In this document: positions 1 through 13,920 of the stretch, one piece after another
Layout of the letters: each line of letters starts with the position of its first letter
Position numbering within the stretch: position 1 is the stretch's first letter
NCBI GenBank assembly: GCA_023105745.1
Contig: JALGQZ010000015.1
Span: 3,428,999-3,492,998, forward strand
Length of the DNA stretch: 64,000 nucleotides
Direction: 5' to 3'
Origin: Austropuccinia psidii
Taxonomy: Eukaryota > Basidiomycota > Pucciniomycetes > Pucciniales > Sphaerophragmiaceae
The notes under the pieces: generated by a model
Database searches by the model: none
Told to the model about the DNA's origin: nothing
What the model saw: the letters and a program-made list of their open reading frames with translations, nothing else
Program-made: the position numbers and the translations under genes

Positions 1-905
1 TTTGGGAGTCTGTAGCCCTTGGTGGTATTATTTTATCTTCATCCTAATAGATTGTGTTTGAAATTAAGTACAGTTTTATTAATCTAGTTCTACTATACTT
101 TATTACCACTTATTTAATTCAATTTTTATTTACAGCCAATAACAATCAAATATGGACTTAAATATGTGCTTCAATTAGCTTTAGAAATAAAACAACATTA
201 ACTATTATTTCAAAACATAAGTCTCAAGTTAATTTGTGTAGCACATGTAGAAAACTCAAGAAATTATAGCTCAATCAGCATGGATTCTCAGCTAAACACT
301 TCAAATTAACCTTAACAAAAGAATTAATGGCTGAAACCATATTTTATGTAAACCAAATAGGGAAATTTAATCGTTCTTTTTAATTTTCATACTAAAAATG
401 ATTTTTACTCAGCTTAACATTAAATGAATCTTCTTACAGAAAGCTTACTCATAGGTGTTAAATAAGCTCAAAAATGGTTGATACAAGGCAAATACAGTTT
501 TTACTTGTGTAATTCAGAATTAAAACTAACTTATATGTGATTTTTCATGAAACAAATTGCCTCTTTTTCTCATAATATTTCAGGAAGATATAATTGTGGG
601 AGATTCTTCCTTTCATCTGTTTTTAATATTAATCAAATTTTATCCTTTTATTTTATCTAAATCTTCAACATTTTTTTCATTTATTTTGTCTTTTTGGTAT
701 ATTGAAATACCCCTAAATCTCAAAAATAGTGATAAGAGGACTTTTTTTGAGTTTTTCCAGCCTTCTTGAAAGAACTAAAGCCTGCTTTATCACCCTGAAG
801 ATATTTTTCTCTTTTATTTTAATGGCTTTTCTTTTATATGGGAATACTTTCAATTCTTTGATTTCTTTTCTATTTATTTATTTTCAATCTTTCTGAGAAG
901 TGTAG
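1..905. other. A+T-rich intergenic sequence
   Basis: No coding region, RNA gene or repeat boundary is recognised. The short open frame near 557-769 is Phe/Ile/Leu-rich, as expected from T-rich DNA, and has no start context or codon pattern that suggests a protein. The stretch ends at the four-base target-site duplication (gtag, 902-905) of the solo LTR that follows. Confidence 0.5.
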
Positions 906-1710
906 TGTGGGAATTCCTCTACATGTGGGATATAATGAGGCAGTACCTGGAAGGGCAAATTACAAGAAAACAGTTTTGAATTTCTGTTTGAGACTTGTAA
1001 CCCTTTCTCTGGTTGTGTGCTAGAATAATCTAGACTTCCATTCTTAATATGCTAAGTTATCTTTACTTAGTTCACAAAATCAATTTTATTATTGATAGTG
1101 GCTAGATCAGGAAATATCATAATCAAGAATCTCTAATAAGAATTTTCTCTACTCAAAACAATGGTTATTCAAAACCTTAACAAATAAATTCTTTTTAAAA
1201 CTTTCATCAGTCTGAGTGTATTCCACCTAATACATACAATAATATGATAACTAAAATAAATAGATAACAGTAGACACTATTTTATAATCCAAGCCACAAA
1301 ATCTTCTCTTCTTGATAATTCTTGAGTAAATATAGAAACTAATATCTACAATAATGACAATCTTTAATTATCTGAACTAAAAAACTTTAAAAGGATAAAA
1401 AATATATTTCAAGCCCTTTGTGATTTGATGGATAGGCTAATACTCTAATGATTTCTAATAATATAGTATAATACAAGTAATTAAATGCTATCTTTGGTGT
1501 TCTGTTGTAATAATAAATTATATAATCTCTTCTGGGTTGTTGATGATAATACTATCTAATTGTTATAGGTTCAATATTAATTTTTACTAAACACTAAAGT
1601 ATTCAATTTAATTTTGTTCTTTTCTGTTCCTTGATGATAATTTATTAGGTATTACCCAATAAATACAGATCCACTTTCATTTCAAAAGTAGTAAAATTAC
1701 TTTGGTTGTG

Positions 1711-2925
1711 CAGGCTTTCTTTTAAAACAAGCAAAATTACTCTCTTTAAGGAAGTTTACAATAAAAATTAGCCCAAAACTAATTAATTGGTTAGGTTTTA
1801 TTTTGAAGACTACAGAATTACTTTGGTTTGATGGTTTCCTTTTTAAACTGTCTAAAAATTACTTTTAAGGCTTAAGCACTAAGCTCCAGAGATTCCTTTC
1901 TCATGAGCTTCAAGCTTTAAGATCCTGATTAAATAAGGCACTAGTCTAACTGCTAGTAAGGGATGAATTAAAGTCTTTTAACACTATTGGTTCTGTCAAT
2001 CTATTTCAACAACAAGCATCAGCTACTAGACTTAATTTATCAAATAAATTTCTAGTATAACCTCCTAGAAGAGGAATCAGAAAAAATAAATTCAATTTAC
2101 AATTTTCATATGTGCAAGTTTTCTTTTAAAAAAAGAAAAATCACTCTCTTTGAGGAAGTTTACAACAAAAACTAGCCCAAAACTAATTAAAAATTGTTAG
2201 TTTTTATTTTAAAACCTAAAAGATTTCTTGGGTTTGATGGTTTTCTTTTAAAACTCTCTAAGAATTACTTTTAAGGCTTAAACACTAAACTCCAGAGACG
2301 CCTTGCTCATGAGCTTCAAGCTTTAAGATTCTAATTAAATAAAGCACTAGTCTACCTTCTAGTAAGGGATGAATTAAAGTCTTTTCAAACCATTGGCTCT
2401 CTTGATCTATTTCAACAACAAGCGTCATTTACTAGACTTAATTTATCAAATAAATTTCTAGTATAACCTCCTAGAAGAGGGATCAGAAAACATAAATTCA
2501 ATTTACAGTTTCCAGATGTGCAAGTTTTCTTTTAAAACAGGAAAGATCACTCTCTTTGAGGAAGTTTACAACAAAAACTAGCCCAAAACTAATTAAAAAT
2601 TGGTTGGTTTTTTATTTTAAAACCTAAAAGATTTCTTGGGTTTGATGGTTTTCTTTTAAAACTCTCTAAGAGTTACTCTTAAGGCTTAAACACTAAACTC
2701 CAGAGATGCCTTGCTCATGGGCTTCAAGCTTTAAGATCCTACTTAAATAAGGCACTAGTTTACCTGCTAGTAAGGGATGAATTAAAGTCTTTTCATAATA
2801 TTGGTTCTCTTGATCTATGTCAACAACAAACCTCAGTTACTAGGCTTAATTTATCAAATAAATTTCTAGTATAACCTCCTAGAAGAGGGATCAGAAAACA
2901 TAAATTAAATTTAAAATCTCTAGAT
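1711..2925. repeat. Three tandem copies of a ~405-bp LTR block
   Basis: The motif caagttttcttttaaaa or a close variant recurs at about 1711, 2115 and 2521 (spacing 404 and 406 bp). Each unit carries the same order of landmarks: gaggaagtttac, ctagcccaaaactaatta, tttgatggtttt, caagctttaagat, ctagtaagggatgaatt, and the block ending near gatcagaaa. The intact LTRs at 15275-15670 and 24367-24762 have a single copy, so the block was amplified within this solo LTR. Copies 2 and 3 resemble each other more than copy 1. Confidence 0.9.
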
Positions 2926-3552
2926 GGGGAAAAGGGAAAAAGTGGGAGAGAGGGCCTTTATTTATATCCATGGGGCCCTCCATAGGGGTGCAAAAAACAG
3001 GGGACTTAAAAATTTTCAGCCTCTGGTGGCTGTACAAATCAGTGCAAGCTTTGGTTTTGAATTTTCAGGAGCAACATGTCATGATGTGACACCAGTCTAG
3101 ATTTCTGACCAATCAGATTGCTTCAATTCACTTTTCATAATGACATGACATTTTTCTGACCAATCATATCAATTCATTCTTATCTTACCTATTCACATGA
3201 CATGTTTGTGAGATGTGGCTGTGAAATACAGTCAAACCTTAAATTTTGGCCCTGGAGCCCTTATCTCCATGTATTACACAATTGATTACTAATCAGTCAC
3301 CTTATTTTACTGTGTTATAGTTTTCTGGTCTTTGAGGGCTGACTTGTGAGTTAGGTTTAACATTTTTCTGAAAATACATATAGGAATGATTTCCTGTATT
3401 CCTTATTGAGCTGTATTACCTGTATTCTTCCTGAAAATTTCTAAATCTTCTTAAATATTCCCAAAAATTCTAAATTTTTAGAATGTTGCCACTGTGGCTT
3501 GAACCCATGACCTTTCCAGATTTCATCTTTAGAGATCCTCCTTACCAACTCA

Positions 3553-4536
3553 CACTACAAGAATTTTTCTGTTGTTGCATGTGTTTTTTAATCTCCACCC
3601 CTTTGTATCTGAAACAACAGTTTCTTACTTGCAACAACATTTGTTGTTTTCTAGGTCATTGTCAATTCATCTTTTTCATTTTTTTCTCATCAAAACTTTC
3701 CCTTTATCTATTTTTATTTAATCCTTTCCATAGTTTCATTCAATAATATACCCTTTAATTTCTTGTTAATGAATAATACTTATTTATTTAATTAATTGAA
3801 GAGATTTAGATATATTGATTATTTAATTACACAATAGCAATATGAAATTTACTACCAATAAAATTTTTGACAATATATTCATTTTGATCTCCTCTTTTCT
3901 TGATTAAAAATAAGCATACCTGAAAACAATAAGATAAAAAAATAGTAAAAATGAAGTCACAAAGATACTTCAATTTTTCTTATTTTGCTTGATGAAAGAA
4001 AGGGTTATTAAAGTTGGAAAAAGGATAGTATTAAGATGATATCTGATACAAACCCAAAGCATGGAAAGATGATTCAATATTTTTTTGAGCTCATGAGCTT
4101 GTTTGGATGGGTTTCTATTTCTTGCTTCAATTAGACAACAGGTTTCCTGGATTCTATTGATGATCTTATTGACAATGGAGTAGGATAAACAAATCATATG
4201 AGACAAGATAGAGCAGATGGAACAAGCTGAATGTTATGATTAAACCAGTGATCAATAAACACTAATGAAGGTAGAAATCAATCCTCACTTTAAGGATCAA
4301 GGTGAGCTTTGAGGAAGACACTGATGAAGGAAAAAACCTTAAAGGATGCAATCCAAAACTGATTGATGAGCTTTTGATTGGGGGAGATTAGGTTGAAAGA
4401 GTTATGGCTCCTGAGGAATTTGAAGAAAATAATTGTTGCTGTACAGCCACACCCACACACCTGGACAGACTGGGTGAGTTTCTGTAAAACTTCAGGTGTT
4501 GCATCAGCCTTTAACAACAGGAAAATGCCTGTAGTG
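3553..4536. mobile_element. Non-autonomous CACTA (CMC/EnSpm-type) DNA transposon
   Basis: The element begins CACTACAAGAATTTTTCTG and ends with the inverted form, finishing CCTGTAGTG; about 20 of the first 24 terminal bases match. It is flanked by the trinucleotide tca at 3550-3552 and 4537-4539, and removing it plus one tca restores a sequence collinear with the intact LTRs. A CACTA terminus with a 3-bp duplication is diagnostic of the family. Subterminal copies of tgttgtt/aacaaca motifs lie near both ends. At 984 bp it has no transposase; the short open frames inside (e.g. 3970-4206 minus) match nothing I know, so it would need transposase from elsewhere. Confidence 0.88.
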
Positions 4537-5348
4537 TCAGCCAGTTGGCCTTTCCTGAGACTCCCAAAATAGTGACCACATTCACATGTCCCATTCCTTT
4601 TCTCTTCAAAAATATTTTTCAAACCTCCTAGCCTTGCATAATTTCCTTAAAAGAGGACCACTATGCCAGACTAATAGATAAAAACAAAATAAAGCAAACT
4701 AATACCTACCATATCCCTTCCAAAATCCAGTCCCACTCTTCATTTCTGCAGCTTCAATGAGAAATTTGGGGGGTCACATTAACAGAAAAGTTAATGAAAT
4801 ATGTCCTCTCAAATTCAAAAATAATTCATTTCAGTATTCAATAGTTTATCATTTAATTATTTAAAGGAAATAAATTATTCTTATTGCCTCCTTGGGTGGT
4901 TCATAACAGCAAAATCCATGAAAGCTCCCCAAATTACTACTTCAAAAGGTATTTTGTTCCACATGTTGAGCCTTCTATGTCCCCTAAGATGCCTACAACG
5001 CTTCTCTTTATTAATTGGCATCCTCATTGCAACTCTGATTATAATAATCACCCAATCGATTATATTCAAGCATATTATTAAAAAAATTATTTACTGAGAA
5101 AATTGAAAATGTCTTTGATTTGGGTACTTTACATCACAATTATGTGTTGGATAGTGCAGTGGGGTGACACTGGCGGAGAAAACCTGTGGTCAATTTTCCT
5201 CAATAAATATATCATTTGTGTTCTTTCATGCTAATTTTACTGTTATTTTCCCTCAAAGGTGATTTCATACTATTGGTATCCACTTTTATATAAATAATTA
5301 CCATAAAAATGAAAAATCTATTTAGCTGAACTTTCATGATATACCACA

Positions 5349-8300
5349 GTAGCAATAGCTGCATGTGGCACTTTTATATTAGAAATAATTATTTCTTTGA
5401 TAATGAAGCTCAATCATCACTAGACTTTAATAAAATTATGAAATTCATATGTATGTTATCAAATCCTTTTACAATTCTATCACAAAATCATTTGTTTTTA
5501 AAGTGACAGAAAGACTTTTCATGGAATTTCTGGAAGAATTTCTTCTATAAATTTTCATTAAATCTCTTGAACCATCCTATGATTTACCACTTGGAGACCT
5601 TTCACAGCTTTAGGACTCTTTTCAATGGATTTAAGGATCTAGCTTTCTCTAGGCCATTTTCTATCCTAACCCCTCTGGGGTCTGCCTACAGCCTCTGCAG
5701 GCCATGGACTACTTCCTACTGCCCATAGGGCATCCAAACACATATTTTACCCCCAAATACCCAAAATGGAGATTAACTCCAATCATATCAACAGTGGACA
5801 GATGGCCTATGGTACCCATCCCAGAAAGTCAGTACCTTCCAGGCCAGTATTTCACGAAGGGGCCATGGGCCCTCACCAATGGATAATTCCCCCCCAGCCT
5901 CTTAAAGCTATCATATAATCAATATTTATCTTTTTTCCACATTATTCAATTTATGGCCACAATACCTGTCCAATATCAGCATTATGATTAGGAATCATTC
6001 TTATGGTAAATTTTTCCCTGCCACTCATTTCCTCTAATTACCAAACAATTGGAATGTTCTTTAAGTCTCAATTACTAAAGGACAAGTTCCAGAATCAGCT
6101 GTTTTATTCATTCAAAAATATCCTCCTCCCTCAATAAGGCTTCCTCCTCAGTCATACAGAATTTTTTGACCCAAGGTGATACTGTCCATGTATCTTCAAG
6201 GACTCAGGAGAAGGATGATCCAAGAACAGTTGTCAAGGTTCCAAATCTCAATACACCATGTACAGCCCAATTCATACTATACAGGCTACAATCAAAGCAG
6301 TCTGTATGATATTGACGCTTTTGGACAAATAAGCTCAATATTTTTGTTACTTTAATACACTCAGTTCATTTACCAATATGTCATATACAGCTTGTTTTTT
6401 ACCATTAAAGGAGTTATTTACCAACTTTTCACATATAATAGCCACTCTTTCATCCCCTGAAGACCTTTTCCCCAGCTAACTAATCTACTTAATTCATTCT
6501 TATTCCTAATTTCCTCCCATCTTTTATTATTGAATTCTTATAATCTTAATTCAGTAATCTTTACCCTTTCCTTGCCTGTTTGTTTGATATTGATGGCCAT
6601 ATCCCTACTAATTTGTTTATTCCTTATAAACAGGTGGAAACAGTGAAATAATAATTTACTTGGTTTGATCTTTTTCCATTTTCTTCTTCTTTCTTATTTC
6701 AATTTTTGTACTTAAATCTTGTCAAAAAAATATGGTCTATATTCTGTTATCTATTTAGCTCCTTGGAATCCCTCAAGTCTATATCCACTGAGCTCCAGGC
6801 CACTCTTGTGTTCCCCAAGAGCCCCTGTGACAAATCTTTTCATAGTTTTAAAGTAGAAAATGTCCTAATTATTAATTTTATTATGATCATGTTTAGTTCC
6901 AGCACAAATCCCTGGTATTTTACAAAAATTTAATATTCTTTAGAAAAACTATTTTTCATTATTGTCACAAACTTTTTCATTCAAAAATTAAAAAAATTAA
7001 TATGCATATCTACTCAATTTTTTGAATCAAAATTAGATACTTATTGCAAAAAAAAACTGGTGTATTAAAACCCTTAATTTTTTCCAAAATACAAACTTTT
7101 ACAGAATACTCTAAGAACTTCTTACATAACCTTTTTTAAGGAAAATTTTTATGAGTTGAAATATAAACCAATAAAATCTCTGCTACATCAACATAATATT
7201 AGGAAAACAGGAAAAAATTGATACTTCCAAATTCAAATATATAAGCATCATTCTGTCAATAATCCAATTTTAATATCTGATAAGCTTAAAAAACTAATTA
7301 TAAAACTAAATTTTATTTCTAAAAATAGAAAAAAAGCCACCAAGAATGACTATATTGAATGAGGAACTATAGAATATTTGAAATCTTTGGGGATGCAGTT
7401 TCAGTAAGTTAGAATAATACTACTATTATATTATAAGGTCTATATCTTAATGAAACTCAATATTTTTATGAATAAAAGGAAAAAATTCATAAACTCATTT
7501 CCTCAGCTAATTGAAGCATTTTTTGAAATAGGAAATTTGAGAAAATATTAAGAAGCTTAAATAATACCAATAGACCAATTGTAGTCCTTTCTGTGTGTAT
7601 TTCAAACAATCCAGTTTATCTTAAAATGAATTGAAAATTTATTATAACTAATAATAATATCTACATAAAGATTCAAAGTGATGATAGAAAAAACCTAAAC
7701 CCATAAATTTCCGTATTGTTTCCTTATATTAACAAATATCATCTTATTCCAGTCTCAATTATTTGTCAAGTTTCTTGAAATGGACTTAACCTTTTGACTC
7801 TTAAATTTTGGATTTATTTTTCAAAAAAAGATAAAAAAATTGAAATAATTGGAGAAACTAAGAAGGTTTTTGATTAAAAAAACTTACACTTGAGGTTTCT
7901 TCAATATTAGTGAATAAAATTGTTTGAGCTTTATCCTCAGCTCAAAAATTAATTATTCCCATTTTTACCCCTAAAGAGGTTTATCAAAGCTCTTTTTACA
8001 TAGTTATTAAATTCAAAACTATTAAATAATATTTTTAAAAAAAAAGAAGCTCCAAATATTTGATGGTTTTTTCAGAAATATTGAATATAACTAGTTACCA
8101 TTTAATTGTGCTTTTACATCCATTTCAATAGTTCTCCAAAAGCATTATTATGGATTACTAATATCATCACATCATATTGGCTTATATCTCTCCTTTATAT
8201 TCCAGCTCCTGACTTATCTTTCAGCTTCCAAAGAATTTTTTAATTTGAGTAGTTTTTTATCTTTGTAGATATTGTTCCACTGATATCAAACTTTATCCAA

Positions 8301-9887
8301 TAAGTGGTTTTAAATTTACAAATTGACCATTAAATTAACAGATTAATTAATTTCAAATTTATTCCAAATTTCCTTTCTCATCTGATTAAGTTATTCAATA
8401 AATTCTCTTTAGAGATTCTATTACATTTTAAATTTCCAATTGAGATATGAATGGGGATTACTTAGCTGTTTGATTGCTTGCAGGCTGTGAGCCTTTTAGT
8501 TTGTATCATTTTGAGATTCATTGGTATCTTACATAATATAAATATCAAGCCAAATAGTTACCCTTTGATAAAACTACTGGGATGAACTGAAGATTAGCCT
8601 ATGTAAATATAGCTTTGAATAATTAGGTGATCCTGAATATCAAATTTGAAGTAACATAAAATTCTTAATTTATTATCAAACACTATATCTAAATGAATAG
8701 CATACCTAATTTCCCTTAAAAGGGGTATAGATTTTGCAAAGCACATATCGAGTTAAATAGAATATCCTTTATTTTGATAGAAATAGGATTCTCAATATTT
8801 TGGATCCCTTTGAGAAAAGATAATAAGACTAAAATATACTGATTCAAACTAACCAGGGAGTTCCTCTAGCTGAACTACTTTGTAAATTGAAATATATCTC
8901 ACTAATGGGTTTAGTAATAAGCTCTCTATTCTTGCAATAATGTTCACTGCTCGGGTATTTTTATTCTGTTAAGTCTCGGTATCAATTACTCATAATCTGT
9001 GGTATTAATGGTTAAAAACACTCATAATTCTGTCAATATTACTCCTTATTTTTGAGATTAGAGATTATTTTGATGAAGGTACCATGATATTTCAGCCAAT
9101 TTAGATCTACTTCAGTTCTCTAACAGCCATCATTTTCATTAATATTAAATTTTAATAAACTTTGAATTAATGTAATGAAACTCTATAGCTCGCCTCATAA
9201 AGCCCCATATTTTTTTAACTTTGCAAAATATTGCTCACGTATCTCATATATAGTTTGATGGACCTAAGTATCACTCTTATCATAATTAAAATACTTCCTA
9301 GTAACTTTTAATTATCAATTCAGAAAAATATTCATTATCTTTGAGAAGGAATACCAATATTGTAGTGTATCATAAGCTCTATTAAATAATATTTCGAGAT
9401 TGGACTTGAACTATTTTATAAAAAATATGAATTTCCATTTAAATCAAGTGGATTCATCTTTCAATTAATGTGATATCCTTGAGGTCTAGAAAAATATTAC
9501 AGTTCTATATTATTTCAAAGCTTTGAATTCATATTCACAGAAAATTCATTGTTATACCACAAGTAATAGAAATACAAAATAAACTGTATCATTTCATAGA
9601 TCCTGAGAATTAATCTTTCATTATGATAAATTTTTCACTTAATAATAGATTTTTCATTAAATAATGTAGTTTTTTACCAATCATATGGAGAGCTTGTAAG
9701 AGCTCCACATATTAAATTCTGAATGGAGCTCATTTGCTATTCAATCAGAGATGCACTTAGTTTTTTTTACAAAAAACACATTTGGAAAGCTAATACTTTG
9801 ATTTGAAGGCAAAAAGAATTTCTTCAGTAGCTTAAAATGAAAGACCATCTGAGTTAGTTCTATTTGAAAAAAGCAAAAATTTAAATT
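5349..9887. other. A+T-rich intergenic stretch with no clear gene
   Basis: Mostly low-complexity A+T-rich DNA. The block 5590-6300 is visibly more G+C-rich and contains a Pro/Tyr-rich open frame at 5704-5886 followed by broken frames with similar composition, which may be the remains of a gene or element; nothing in it can be assigned to a family. No repeat boundaries, RNA genes or terminal inverted repeats were found from 6950 to 9887. Confidence 0.4.
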
Positions 9888-10170
9888 TAAGGCCCGGTTA
9901 TTGATGTGGTTTTGAAAAAAATCAAAATATTTTTAAAAAAATCTCAATTTTTTTTTTTTTTTTTGAATTTTTTTACTCTCCAAATTTTTTCAAAACATAG
10001 GAGAAAGATTTCAGCTTCCTCTATTTAATATTTTTTGAATTATTTTTTTTAAGCTTCATCTCACAGTTATTTGAATTCTTTTTCAAGACAATAAAATAAA
10101 TATTTGAGTTTCCTCAAAATACATTTCTTTCAAAAAATACCTTTTAGCTTGATAAATTTATGAGTTTAAA

Positions 10171-12330
10171 ATGTTAGAGCGTACAGCTGACTCTCAGTTA
10201 TATTCTTATGAGAAGTTAAATTGGTTTCTGTACAATACAAATGAAAATTCCGAAATACACGAGTCACAAGATATCAAGAACTCCATTGAACTAAATTATA
10301 ACAATGGTCTCACTGAAAACAACAATAAATTTCTGTCCAAAAAAGGTGAAACACAAAGTAAAACAATTGATTAAGAAACACAAAACTCATATTCATGAAG
10401 AAGCTCAAGGAGATTGTCAAAGTTTGGAACATGAGTATTGGTTGAAAAAAGATAGATAAATTGAGGAGCGAGTGAATTCTGAATCCCAGTGCCTACAATA
10501 AGCCCAAACTCAACTAAATCCACAGCAAATACAATGCAATCAAAATACTTTCTTTATTAGGAATGAAGATAGTACAAGAGATTTGATCAATTTAATGCTA
10601 GAGCTTATAATGTATTACAAAAACATAGATTCAGTAACATGCAGCTTTGTTTCATGGTCACGATTTTTTAAAAATAATGAACATTGGAATTTAAGCTGTG
10701 ATAATATTAAAGAATTATCTTTTGAGACATTGGAGCAAATATATAAGGCATTAACAACAACATATAGAGTAAGTTTTTTTTGACTTATAACTATTTTAAG
10801 AGAGATCTTAGAATACGGGTGAGATTTTTTTACAGCTCATAAAGGACTCTTGTGATGCTATGGGGTTCTGAATTGTACACAGAATTTCAATGGAATGATA
10901 TTTCACAAGAGTTAAGGCTTTACTAATTAATATAATTATTATAGTTTAATATGGAACTCATGTGGTAAATTTGGTAGGTGTATGAATTGTTAAAACAATT
11001 TAATGTTAATAATAGTGGTATTAATTCAAGTGTACTGGAATCTGGGGATTTTTCACTTTCACAAAGGGTATGAAACACAGAAGAGCATCCTCAGGAAATT
11101 AGGGAAACATAATTGAACAAGTGGGAAGTGTAAGAATTGTAAAAAAAATGAAATTGAAAGAGAGATAAATGGGGAAACTGAAAATGTAACAGGAGAAGGG
11201 AATCATAATCAAGGACATTTCAATTCAGGGTCAAAAAACAATTTCCGGTGGATTACTAATAATAATCACTGAGAATATTTCAGTCAAGACTCAAATTGCA
11301 GCTTGGGTTCATCAGGGAAATGTCATAATTTCATGAGAAGAATGAACAACATGCAATGCATTATGGTACCATTGATGTTTGCGTTTCAACAGAGTCAATA
11401 GCCCGCGGATGAAAGGGATAGGCAACTGATGGAGAGAAAGGCTACATGTCAAAGTAAAGAAGAAAAAAGAAGATGAGAGGATAAAACAAGAATTGACTGA
11501 TTCAATTTTGCTTTACTATCCATTTTAGCAAGGGCTAATGGGGTGGATCAAAAAAATTTGCTGGCCCTTCAAAAATGTATGTGTTGATGCATGTAATACA
11601 TACAAGACATTATATTAATTTACACTTGGAAAATTGTAATATGCAAGTATTAGAGAGGTTTTTTTGTAATTCAATGGTTTTTCTTGTTTTTATTTTCAGT
11701 AAACTACTGTAAGGAGTTGAAAGCTCTGGAACAATTGATTGGAAAAATACCCAAATATCAATTCAAAAAATATTTGAAATGGCATTGCAAATATTAATGA
11801 AATCAACAAACATTACTACCCTTTTGGTTCTATCACTGAAAATTGGAAGCACAATTGTGCATTCACATAACCTACCAGAAATTGAGAATTTTGGGTGTGA
11901 TTCAGCATGTGAATGATTCAATAATCAATCCTCTAAGGTAAAAATCCAAAAATTTTGATTGTCTTGAGAAGTTTTTTCTCCACAATTCATTTGCAATAAT
12001 AAATAGAACTTAATATTATGGCCATAAAATCAAACCAAATCAATTCAACATTAATGCAATATTACCAATTCTGAAACAAATTTAATTGAGGAAGAAACTC
12101 AAAATAAATTTATCACAGAATATTATTTGTTAGTCATAGAAATTCAAGAAGCAAATCACCAAATTTGTGAGACAAAATAAAAAAATTAATTAATGACCCA
12201 ACATGATAAAAGCATTAATGAACATTTAATTTGGATATTAGAAGAGCAATGTTAAATTGGAATTTCTCATTTACAAGGACAACTTGAAGGTCTGCTAGCC
12301 CAAAATGAGTGAAAATGGATTCATAATTGA
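10171..12330 (+). pseudogene. Decayed Harbinger companion ORF (ORF1-like)
   Basis: Several broken open frames on the plus strand form one decayed gene. The first runs 10171-10374 (starts MLERTADSQLYSYEKL). A second around 10583-10783 contains the block SWSRFFKNNEHW...LSFETLEQIYKAL, which recurs as PWARFFKTHENF...LSFKTLGQHYKAL in the second copy at 51564-51809. A later part near 12090-12310 reads like a short coiled coil (NEHLIWILEEQ, HLQGQLEGLLAQNE) and corresponds to 53171-53356. Harbinger elements usually carry a Myb/SANT-type partner of the transposase; no Myb motif is visible here, so the role is inferred from position and convergence on the transposase. Stops and frameshifts break it. 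Confidence 0.55.
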
Positions 12331-12629
12331 CACCTTAGAATTAATAATATCATCATTCTCATTTGAATCTAACTAAATCATATTTTGGAGATGTAGAATC
12401 ACATTCAATGAGTTTCTGGTGGAACATTGTAAGTAAAATGACTTCCAATATTTTGGAATATTATTTATTTTTGAAATGACTTCATTAATTTATTACCATG
12501 TTTATTTGTTTAAAAGCAATATCAAGCATAACCAACAAAGTAACTTTGAAATAGGTTTAATTACAAACAAAAACAACAAGTAGTACTTTCAGTGGCACTA
12601 CCTATGTCTACTGAAAATTATGCTCAATA

Positions 12630-13920
12630 ATCTAATTAAATACTTACCCCTCAATAATGAGTGTTCCATTTTTCCAAATATCTTGAGCCATTACTATTAA
12701 TAATTTTATGTAATATCATACATGCAGCCATTAATTTACCTGGGGAGTTAATAAGAATTGAAAACATCTTTTTGATTTTCCAAATCTTTTCTTGACAAAC
12801 ATTATACAAAGGCATTTTTTTAAGTCCAAAAACTTGTGTCAAATTAATATCTTTTAGTCTAAAAATAATTCTACTAACTTTTGACGTAGTTTGTAAATTG
12901 AATAAATTGTAATTAATAGAGCACTCAATACAATATCTTTGAAAATATGAATAATAAATTTTATGATTGTAAATTAGAAATATATTTAATCCCCCCTTGT
13001 GATTTGTGTACCTGAGTAGATGACAATAGATAAAAAAAATCAGTAATTGTAAAAAAGATCAAAATAAGAAGGAATCTCCCCTGAGGGAAATTATTGATGT
13101 GACAAATTTGAGGCTTTTTTATTCTATTTACAATATTATTTAATATGCATAATAAATGTTATCTAGGTAGGTCTTTAGTACTTCTTCTGTATATTGCAAA
13201 TATACAACACTAACTAAGTGAAAGAATGGACTGTTTTAAATTGCACATTCTCTACAGTGCAAGTATTTATTGAGGGTATAAGAATGGGTACCCTTGATTA
13301 ATACTCCAAATCACCAATAAGAAAACAGTTGGGAGGCAATTGCCACACACCATTTAACAAATTCTTCCCAATTTTCAATTTACAAAATATGAAACTGTCA
13401 TGCACAGAGCCAGGAAATCCTCTAAATACATTAAAAACCCTTGAATTCATTTATATATGCAAATACTTACATTTCTAAAATTTTCATACCCATCAATGAT
13501 AGATTAAAACATGATTGAATACCAGACTTTCCTATTTACATAGGAATGCCATTCATTGTTTTCTGGAGGAATTATTGGTATGTGGGTTCCATCAATGCCC
13601 CCGACTATATTGTCTAATCCTTGTCTTCTTCTAAATGATTCCTTTATTTGATTCCATTCTAATTTTTTATTCCCATCTGGAAGACTATCTAAGTTGGACA
13701 CAATAATAAAAAAATTTAAAAAAAATTAAGATTACTGACTTGATTGTTGAGTTGTGTAAAGATAATTATATAGCTTGAATAATTTCTTGTGAGAAATAGA
13801 ATGCTGTTGACTTGCCAATGTTAAATAAATGGATGACTGTCTCATAAGAGTTACCATTTCCAATTTGATGAAAAGTGACACCTAATTTCTCTTCTATTGT
13901 CAAACCTCTATTTTCTTCAT
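12630..13920 (-). pseudogene. Broken PIF/Harbinger (DDE_Tnp_4) transposase
   Basis: On the minus strand three pieces appear in the expected order. Near 13905-13770 is a helix-turn-helix-like region (LTIEEKLGVTFHQIGNGNSY, then HLFNIGKSTAFYFSQE). At 13701-13504 is the first catalytic-Asp region, with GGIDGTHIPI followed by NRKVWYSIMF. At 12842-12651 is the C-terminal part with KIKKMFSIL and MILHKIIN, typical of HARBI1-type proteins. The middle is broken by stops and A+T-rich sequence, and the full DDE triad cannot be traced. The N-terminus would lie close to the retrotransposon insertion point at 14458. Confidence 0.8.

Larger units (their letters stand above)
906..5348 (-). mobile_element. Solo LTR of the same Gypsy family, enlarged by repeats and a nested CACTA insertion
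   Basis: The copy starts TGTGGGAATTCC and ends ATACCACA, matching both ends of the intact LTRs at 14459 and 23551, and it is collinear with them over most of its length. It is flanked by gtag at 902-905 and 5349-5352, a four-base target-site duplication, and no internal domain is present, so it is a solo LTR left by LTR-LTR recombination. Its 4443 bp against 2607 bp is explained by a 984-bp CACTA insertion (3553-4536), two extra copies of a ~405-bp block (1711-2925), and ~130 bp around 3061-3200 that the younger LTRs lack. Many substitutions show it is older than the full element. It lies in the same orientation, with element sense on the minus strand. Confidence 0.9.
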
